DNA from: Chryseobacterium gleum
GTDB taxonomy: Bacteria; Bacteroidota; Bacteroidia; Flavobacteriales_D; Crocinitomicaceae
Length of the DNA stretch: 11,183 bases
Assembly (NCBI GenBank): GCA_945877005.1
Contig: CAMCQL010000042.1
Span: 1 to 11,183 of the forward strand
Direction of reading: 5' to 3'
The notes beneath the pieces were generated by a model. It did no database searches and was not told the origin of the DNA. It saw only the letters and a program-made list of their open reading frames with translations. This document shows, piece after piece, positions 5,567 through 11,183 of this stretch. Within the stretch, counting starts at the first letter, position 1, and each line of letters opens with the position of its first letter. Position numbers and translations under genes: made by a program.

Positions 5567-8500
5567 TTATTTACCGTGACATTGTTTGAATTTTTTACCA
5601 CTTCCACAAGGACATAGATCATTTCGATTAATTTTAGGTTCAACTACAATTGGTTGTTTTTTTACTTCACTAAACTCAGCATCCTCAATGTCATCTGGAC
5701 CACCAACTATTGCCTTATCATAGTGATTTTCTACTACCGCTTGTCTGTTTGTAATTTGAATTTTTTCTTCTTGTGGTAAATCCATTTTTAAAAGCGTCTC
5801 TACAGTCTGAAGATTTAGTCTTCCTAACATAGATTTAAATAATTCAAACGATTCTAATTTGTAGACAATAAGTGGGTCTTTTTGCTCATAAACAGCTTGT
5901 TGTACCGATGTTCTTAAATCGTCCATTTCACGTAAATGTTCTTTCCATTCGTCATCAATAAGTGCAAGCGTTGTATTTCTTTCGATTACTGTAATAAGTG
6001 CTTTACCATTCGTTTCGTATGTGTCTTTGAGTGAAACAACCAGTTGCATTTCTTTCAGACCATCGGTTAATTCAAATAAAATATTTTCAAATTGATTAGA
6101 AGGATTCTCGTATACATTTTTTATTTGCGGCATTGATTTTTGAATAATACGTTCATTCTTATGCGCATAATGCTCTAATACTTTTGAAAAAACTTTTTCA
6201 GTTTTTCCATACGTATCTAATTTTGAAAATTCTTCAACAGTAAATGGTGGTTCTATTCCAACTATTCTGTAAAGTTCTAATGTAAACTCTTCGAATTGAC
6301 TTGGGCTAGGGAAATTCAGTACGATTGATTCAGCGACATCGTAAAACATATTAGCTATGTCTAAACTCAATCTTTCACCAGATAATGCATTTCGACGCTT
6401 TTTGTAGATTGCTTTTCGTTGCGCACTCATTACGTCATCGTATTCCAATAAACGTTTTCTCATTCCAAAGTTGTTTTCTTCTACTTTTTTCTGAGCACGT
6501 TCGATTGATTTAGAAACCATGCTATGTTCAATCACTTCTCCTTCTTTTAAGCCTAAACGATCCATTATCTTAGCAATTCGCTCAGAACCAAATTTACGCA
6601 TCAAATCATCCTCCAAAGAGACAAAAAATCTTGAAGATCCAGTGTCACCTTGTCGACCTGCACGACCTCTTAATTGTCGATCTACACGTCTTGAATCGTG
6701 ACGTTCTGTTCCGATGATCGCTAAACCACCCGCTTCTTTCACACCTTCACCCAATTTGATATCCGTACCACGACCTGCCATGTTTGTAGCAATCGTTACA
6801 GTACCTGCTTTACCAGCTTCGGCAACAATCTCAGCTTCTTTTTGATGGTATTTTGCATTCAAAACTTGATGGGGTATCCCTCTCATTTTTAAGGAGCGAC
6901 TTAAAAATTCAGATATTTCAACAGTAGTTGTACCTACAAGAACTGGTCTGCCTTCTTTCACTAAACGTTCAGTTTCATCGATAACCGCTGCGAATTTTTC
7001 TCGCGCTGAACGAAATACCAAATCATTCATGTCGTTTCTTTGAATAATTTTATTAGAAGGAATTACAACAACATCAAGCTTATAGATGTCCCAAAATTCT
7101 TTCGCTTCTGTTTCAGCTGTACCTGTCATCCCCGCAAGTTTGTGGTACATTCTAAAATAGTTTTGAAGTGTTATTGTAGCGTAAGTTTGAGTTGCAGCTT
7201 CCACTTGGACATTTTCTTTTGCTTCTATTGCTTGATGTAATCCGTCAGAATAACGGCGACCTTCCATAATACGTCCCGTTTGTTCATCTACAATTTTTAT
7301 TTTCCCATCCATAATTACATATTCCACTTCTTTTTCAAAAAGGGTATATGCTTTTAAAAGTTGGTTAACTGAATGAATGCGTTCAGACTTGATACTAAAT
7401 TCACGAATCAAAGTATCTTTTTGATCTTGAAGTTCTGTTCCTGTTAATTCTGATTTTTGTAGTTTAGCAATTTCTGAACCTATATCAGGTATCACATAAA
7501 AATCTGAATTATCACCATCTGAAATTAGATTGATTCCTTTTTCAGTTAGCTCTATCGTATTGTTTTTTTCGTCGATTATGAAAAATAATTCAGTATCGAT
7601 TTTTTTCATGTTTTTTCCTTGCTCTTGCATATAAAAATTCTCAGTTTTTTGCAAGTGAGCTTTGATTCCTGATTCAGAAAGGAATTTAATTAAAGGTTTG
7701 TTTTTAGGTAATCCTCGAAATGCTCTCAATAAAGCAATCCCACCATCTTCCAATGCAGTTTTAGTGTCCTTTTTGTCGTCACCTGGACTATTGATTACAG
7801 CTAATAATTTTTTCGCTTCAACCAAGGCTTGGTTCACGTATGCTCTTTGTGCAGCAACTAATTTTTCAACACGCGGTTTTAATTCGTGAAATTCATGTTC
7901 ATCTCCTTTTGGAGTTGGACCAGAAATAATTAAAGGTGTACGAGCATCATCGATTAAAACTGAATCGACTTCATCTACAATCGCAAAGTGATGATTTCGT
8001 TGAACTAAATCTTCTACATTACTTGCCATGTTGTCACGCAAATAATCAAATCCAAATTCATTGTTTGTTCCAAAAGTAATATCTGCTAAATACGCATTTC
8101 TTCGTTCAGGAGAATTTGGACGGTATTTATCAATACATTCTACAGATAAACCATGAAATTGATAAAGAGGACCCATCCATTCAGAGTCGCGTTTTGACAA
8201 ATAATCATTTACTGTAACCAAGTGAACACCTTTACCTGATAACGCATTTAAATATACAGGTAGGGTAGCTACTAAGGTTTTACCTTCACCAGTTTGCATC
8301 TCAGCAATATTTCCTTTATGAAGAACAGCTCCTCCCATTAATTGAACATCGTAATGCACCATTGACCATTTAACCAAAGCACCTGCAGCTGTCCATTCAT
8401 TGTGCCAAATTGCACGATCTCCATCAATAGTGATTCCATCCTTACGTTGACTTAACGCTTTATCAAAATCTTGCGCTAACACATTTAATGAACTATTTTC

Positions 8501-8869
8501 ATTCCATCTTCTAGAAGTTTCTTTAATTACTGCAAAAGCTTCAGGTAAAATATCGATTAAAACAGTTTCAATTTTCTCGTTGACATCTTTTGATAATTGG
8601 TCGATTTGATTAAAAAGGTTTTCTTTTTCATCAATAGAAATTTGTGGATCGTTCGTTTTCGATTGTAAATTGGTAATTTCCAATTCTAATTCTGCTGTAG
8701 CTTCTTTTATTTTCGATTGAAATTCAAAGGTTTTTTGTCTTAATTCATCGTCTGTTAGCCCTGCGAATTGTGCAAAATATTCGTTACATTTATCAATAAT
8801 CGGTTGATATTCTTTTCTTTCTTTTGTTGCTTTATCACCGAATAATTTTTTTAATAAACTATTTATCAT
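5567..8869 (-). CDS. secA: preprotein translocase ATPase SecA (long Bacteroidota form)
   Basis: A 1100-residue motor ATPase that drives unfolded preproteins through the SecYEG channel at the inner membrane. Domains in order: an N-terminal region with an extra charged helical stretch (about 50-105); nucleotide-binding domain 1 with Walker A MQTGEGKT (191-198), TVNDYLSKRD (219-228) and VDEVDSVLIDDARTPLIISG (298-317); a long variable insertion (about 322-455); the return of the motor with VEYVIMDGKIKIVDEQTGR (515-533), AGMTGTA (579-585) and the second ATPase domain with TNMAGRGTDI (695-704) and RQLRGRAGRQGD (731-742); the scaffold and wing region; and a C-terminal zinc-binding motif, CPCGSGKKFKQCH, with C1086, C1088, C1097 and H1098. 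E. coli SecA has about 901 residues, so this protein is about 200 longer, split between the N-terminal part and the NBD1 insertion; I recall such long forms as usual in Bacteroidota. Start: ATG complementary to 8867-8869, 34 bp after the M16-like gene. All catalytic motifs are intact. Confidence 0.98.
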   Translation of the reverse strand: MINSLLKKLFGDKATKERKEYQPIIDKCNEYFAQFAGLTDDELRQKTFEFQSKIKEATAELELEITNLQSKTNDPQISIDEKENLFNQIDQLSKDVNEKIETVLIDILPEAFAVIKETSRRWNENSSLNVLAQDFDKALSQRKDGITIDGDRAIWHNEWTAAGALVKWSMVHYDVQLMGGAVLHKGNIAEMQTGEGKTLVATLPVYLNALSGKGVHLVTVNDYLSKRDSEWMGPLYQFHGLSVECIDKYRPNSPERRNAYLADITFGTNNEFGFDYLRDNMASNVEDLVQRNHHFAIVDEVDSVLIDDARTPLIISGPTPKGDEHEFHELKPRVEKLVAAQRAYVNQALVEAKKLLAVINSPGDDKKDTKTALEDGGIALLRAFRGLPKNKPLIKFLSESGIKAHLQKTENFYMQEQGKNMKKIDTELFFIIDEKNNTIELTEKGINLISDGDNSDFYVIPDIGSEIAKLQKSELTGTELQDQKDTLIREFSIKSERIHSVNQLLKAYTLFEKEVEYVIMDGKIKIVDEQTGRIMEGRRYSDGLHQAIEAKENVQVEAATQTYATITLQNYFRMYHKLAGMTGTAETEAKEFWDIYKLDVVVIPSNKIIQRNDMNDLVFRSAREKFAAVIDETERLVKEGRPVLVGTTTVEISEFLSRSLKMRGIPHQVLNAKYHQKEAEIVAEAGKAGTVTIATNMAGRGTDIKLGEGVKEAGGLAIIGTERHDSRRVDRQLRGRAGRQGDTGSSRFFVSLEDDLMRKFGSERIAKIMDRLGLKEGEVIEHSMVSKSIERAQKKVEENNFGMRKRLLEYDDVMSAQRKAIYKKRRNALSGERLSLDIANMFYDVAESIVLNFPSPSQFEEFTLELYRIVGIEPPFTVEEFSKLDTYGKTEKVFSKVLEHYAHKNERIIQKSMPQIKNVYENPSNQFENILFELTDGLKEMQLVVSLKDTYETNGKALITVIERNTTLALIDDEWKEHLREMDDLRTSVQQAVYEQKDPLIVYKLESFELFKSMLGRLNLQTVETLLKMDLPQEEKIQITNRQAVVENHYDKAIVGGPDDIEDAEFSEVKKQPIVVEPKINRNDLCPCGSGKKFKQCHGK

Positions 8870-8893
8870 GGTTTAGTTTTTTTAAAATTGTTT

Positions 8894-8929
8894 AAATTGA
8901 AGATTAATTAAATTTTGAATCTTCAATTT
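8894..8929 (-). repeat. 12-bp inverted repeat over the end of the M16-like gene, upstream of secA
   Basis: Positions 8894-8905 pair perfectly with 8918-8929 around a 12-base A/T-rich loop. The stop codon of the M16-like gene (complement of 8904-8906) falls at the stem-loop boundary, and the secA start is 25 bp beyond the stem. A U-rich tail does not directly follow, so a strong intrinsic terminator is unlikely; attenuation, mRNA processing or 3'-end protection are alternatives. Confidence 0.5.
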
Positions 8930-10982
8930 TTGAATTTACTTCTATTGATTTTAATTTTCCTTCAAGATTCAATCCTCCCATTGAAAATGAAATAGTTTGA
9001 GGAAATAATATACCGCTTACTTCCTTATAGTCTGAATAGATTATCGATTGTTCTCCTTCAGCTTCTATTTTTGTAGCTTTAATTTTTAAGTAGGTCTGAG
9101 TATCATAGTAATAATAGTTTTCTGATTCATTAGATTTATATTTTACAACAAAAGCATCCTTACCATTGATTGACTCAATGCCTAACAGTGTTATATTTGA
9201 TGAATTGTTTAATAAATTAATTTCTGGAATAATTCCACCGATTTTAAATTTGTCTTCAATTTGAGAAGCCGTTAAAATCTTTTTTTCTTGTCCGTTTGAT
9301 TCTTCAAATCCAGTTGTACCATTAAAAACACTTTTATGTTGAATTTTACCTTGAATTTCAAAAGTTTCAAATACACTAAATGTACTTTTTTTGATACTTG
9401 TAAATAAAACAGAAACAGGTATTTGAGGAGAAGTCATTTCAACTATTTGACTTAATGTAGTAAGTTTTTTAAGCTTTTTACTAGCATCTTTTATGGTTGA
9501 TGTACTTGTTATTTTTTGAAGATAGTTTTCAAACAATTGATTTTGAGTTATAGTTGCAGTTTTACGTTCAGTAAAAGTCTGACCTAATGCATCTAATTTT
9601 TCAATCACACCATCTGCATCAAATTTCTTTATTTTATCCAAAATAGATTCATTTCCAACCACAACGATGTTACAGTTTTCAACTTTTAAGTATTGTTTTG
9701 CGATTGCTAATAATTCTTCTTTTGTAACAGCATTCAGAGATTTTAAATAATCCTTGTAATAATTATTTGGTAAGTTGTAACGGATTGTACGGAAAGCAAA
9801 TTCAGCTAAAGTTGATGGTTGTTCTAGCGAACGAGAAAAATTACCTGCCATTGACGCTTTAACATTTTCCAACTCTTCATCAGTCACATATTCATTCGTT
9901 ATGTTGGTTAATTCATTAAGAATTTCTGTGATAGCACTATCTGTCACTTCATTTCTGAAACTACCTGAAGCAACAAAGTAACTACCTTCTTGTGTGATTT
10001 TTGCTTTGGAATAGCAACCATAAGTATATGCATGTTTTTCTCTTAAATTTTGAAATAGTCTTGTTCCAAAGCTACCGCCTCCAATAATGTTATTTAAAAC
10101 AGAAAGTGCCAATTGGTTTTTATCTCCTAATTTAATTTTCATAGGAAATGTAACATTGATGGTAGATTGAACAGCATTTGGTTTATTGACAAATAAAACT
10201 CTTCGAGCATCAGAAAAATAACCATCTCCATTGTTTAGTTCAATTTTTTCTCCACCTTTCCAAGATTTAAATTGCTCATTAGCAATCTTAATCGCTTCTT
10301 CTTTAGTGATGTCACCTACGAATACAAGGTAACTCCCTTTTGGTGTAAAGACTATTTGATGAAACATTTTAACATCTTCCAAAGTAATGTTTTTGATTGT
10401 TTCATCTGTTTCAATTTCACCAAATGGGTGATTGTTAGGGAAGTTAGCTCTTGATGAAGCATTCGAAGCCATGCTGTTTGGTTCTGTCTTTGCCGATAAT
10501 ATATCAGATTCTTTTCTTTTTTTGATACGATCAAATTCTGCCTCAGTAAAACTTGGATGATAAAGAACATCTGTCATTAAATCAAGACCTTTGTTTAGGT
10601 GTTTTTTCAAACAATCCAATCCAATGTATTCTGAACTTGTAGTAAGTTGAGCACCAATGTAATCAATTTCTCTATCCAATTGATCTTTAGTACGATTGGT
10701 AGTTCCAGACATTAATAATTCTCCAGCTATGCTGCTAACTCCTGTTTTTTTTCCTTCAGGAATTGAAGATGAGCCAAGGATTAATTGCACAGAAACTTTA
10801 GGGATTTTGTGATTTTCAGAAACAATTACAGTAATACCGTTTTCCAATGTGAAAACTTCAGAATCTTTAATGTTTATCGAAGTTGGAGCTCCTGGTTTTG
10901 GCTGTATTGAACGATCAATTTGAGCAATGGAAGTCGCTTGAATTGCAATGGTCGTCGTTAAAGCTATCGCTAATTTTTTCAT
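8904..10982 (-). CDS. secreted M16 (insulinase-family) peptidase-like protein lacking the zinc motif, with C-terminal extension
   Basis: A 692-residue envelope protein. Residues 1-20 (MKKLAIALTTTIAIQATSIA) form a Sec signal peptide with probable cleavage before QIDRS. Residues about 45-245 and 260-445 are two M16 domains. The first has FTLENGITVIVSENHKIP (44-61) but reads GVSSIAGELLMSGT (81-94) where active enzymes carry HxxEH, so the zinc ligands and catalytic Glu are absent. The second keeps GGGSFGTRLFQNLREKHAYTY (301-321), the region bearing the R/Y substrate-binding pair. This matches the non-catalytic partner of a two-subunit M16 peptidase, and the 65-bp-upstream gene, cut at the window edge, looks like the other subunit. 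Residues about 470-692 lie outside the usual 400-450-residue length. The part from 575 is rich in beta-like strands (YYYYDTQTYLKIKATKIE, 624-641) reminiscent of LolA/outer-membrane-lipoprotein-sorting folds; this last assignment is tentative. Location is presumably periplasm or outer membrane. Confidence 0.88.
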   Translation of the reverse strand: MKKLAIALTTTIAIQATSIAQIDRSIQPKPGAPTSINIKDSEVFTLENGITVIVSENHKIPKVSVQLILGSSSIPEGKKTGVSSIAGELLMSGTTNRTKDQLDREIDYIGAQLTTSSEYIGLDCLKKHLNKGLDLMTDVLYHPSFTEAEFDRIKKRKESDILSAKTEPNSMASNASSRANFPNNHPFGEIETDETIKNITLEDVKMFHQIVFTPKGSYLVFVGDITKEEAIKIANEQFKSWKGGEKIELNNGDGYFSDARRVLFVNKPNAVQSTINVTFPMKIKLGDKNQLALSVLNNIIGGGSFGTRLFQNLREKHAYTYGCYSKAKITQEGSYFVASGSFRNEVTDSAITEILNELTNITNEYVTDEELENVKASMAGNFSRSLEQPSTLAEFAFRTIRYNLPNNYYKDYLKSLNAVTKEELLAIAKQYLKVENCNIVVVGNESILDKIKKFDADGVIEKLDALGQTFTERKTATITQNQLFENYLQKITSTSTIKDASKKLKKLTTLSQIVEMTSPQIPVSVLFTSIKKSTFSVFETFEIQGKIQHKSVFNGTTGFEESNGQEKKILTASQIEDKFKIGGIIPEINLLNNSSNITLLGIESINGKDAFVVKYKSNESENYYYYDTQTYLKIKATKIEAEGEQSIIYSDYKEVSGILFPQTISFSMGGLNLEGKLKSIEVNSKIEDSKFN

Positions 10983-11047
10983 TTTTTTTAATTTGCTTTA
11001 ATAGTCATTGTATGATTGACTGGTGTCTTTATTTCTAGTTTAGTGAA

Positions 11048-11183
11048 TTAATTCGCTTGCTTTGGTAAGTAAACTAAAATAACTCTCGCATCTTTTGTAA
11101 AATATTTTTTTGCTACTCGTTGTACATCTTCAGCTGTTACACTTAAATAAGCATCGAGTTGTTTGTTGATAAGGTTTGTGTTT
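11048..11183 (-). CDS. C-terminal end of an M16 peptidase, cut by the window edge
   Basis: The minus strand is open from the right edge to a TAA complementary to 11048-11050, giving 44 codons whose 5' part lies outside the window. The peptide includes NKQLDAYLSVTAEDVQRVAK and ends in YFTKDARVILVYLPKQAN. This is the usual final helix-strand of M16 proteins (LxxVTxEDVQRVAKKYF, then a strand ending the domain). By position, 65 bp ahead of the zinc-motif-less M16-like gene and on the same strand, it is probably the zinc-binding subunit, but the HxxEH region is not in view. It was found by direct translation because the fragment is short. Confidence 0.8.
   Translation of the reverse strand, partial: NTNLINKQLDAYLSVTAEDVQRVAKKYFTKDARVILVYLPKQAN

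Noticed and set aside
6519..6701. Plus-strand open frame within secA, with similar ones at 7040-7240 and 7662-7889
   Set aside because: All are antisense to conserved SecA coding sequence and their translations show no domain features.
10272..10570. Short open frames on both strands inside the M16-like gene (plus 10272-10454; minus 10352-10570)
   Set aside because: They are out-of-frame shadows of a continuous M16 domain; the true frame has no break.
10983..11047. Imperfect palindrome (GTCATTG...GATTGAC) between the two M16 genes
   Set aside because: Only five of seven arm positions pair, so it is too weak to call an operator or terminator.

Overview
The window looks like a chromosomal segment of a low-GC Bacteroidota bacterium, most likely Flavobacteriales. 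The evidence is a 1100-residue SecA with two large insertions relative to the shorter proteobacterial form, a tandem pair of secreted M16 peptidase-like proteins, a DUF2520 gene next to a KdsC-type phosphatase, strongly AT-rich sequence, and A-rich leaders without Shine-Dalgarno motifs. The taxonomic call is inference from gene content, with no search behind it. There are eight complete housekeeping or hypothetical genes with recognisable domains, one complete gene with no recognised family (140 aa), and one gene cut by the right edge. No rRNA, tRNA, CRISPR array, insertion sequence or non-coding stretch above about 110 bp was found.

Layout. Positions 1-2937 hold a rightward, tightly packed set: a SAM-dependent methyltransferase with an N-terminal zinc-finger-like segment, a cystathionine beta-synthase with a C-terminal CBS-domain pair, and a BtuF-like helical-backbone metal receptor that lacks a signal peptide and starts on the base after the preceding stop codon. 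Positions 3048-4102 hold a two-gene rightward cassette: a short ParA-type ATPase and, two bases later, a 140-residue protein of unknown family. This resembles a partition or cargo-positioning pair placed among housekeeping genes. It is the best candidate here for an undescribed system.

From 4151 to the right edge everything reads leftward. In transcription order: the C-terminal end of an M16 peptidase (cut at the edge), a second M16-like protein that has lost its zinc-binding motif and carries a long C-terminal extension, secA, a Rossmann/DUF2520 protein, and a KdsC-like HAD phosphatase. A 13-bp hairpin after secA probably separates secA from the DUF2520-kdsC pair. A 12-bp hairpin covers the end of the M16-like gene just ahead of secA.

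The oddest DNA-level feature is a perfect 26-bp inverted repeat. One arm is the first 26 bases of the window and contains the methyltransferase start codon; the other lies inside the same gene. It is either a fold-back artefact at a contig end or an RNA structure that could hide the start codon.
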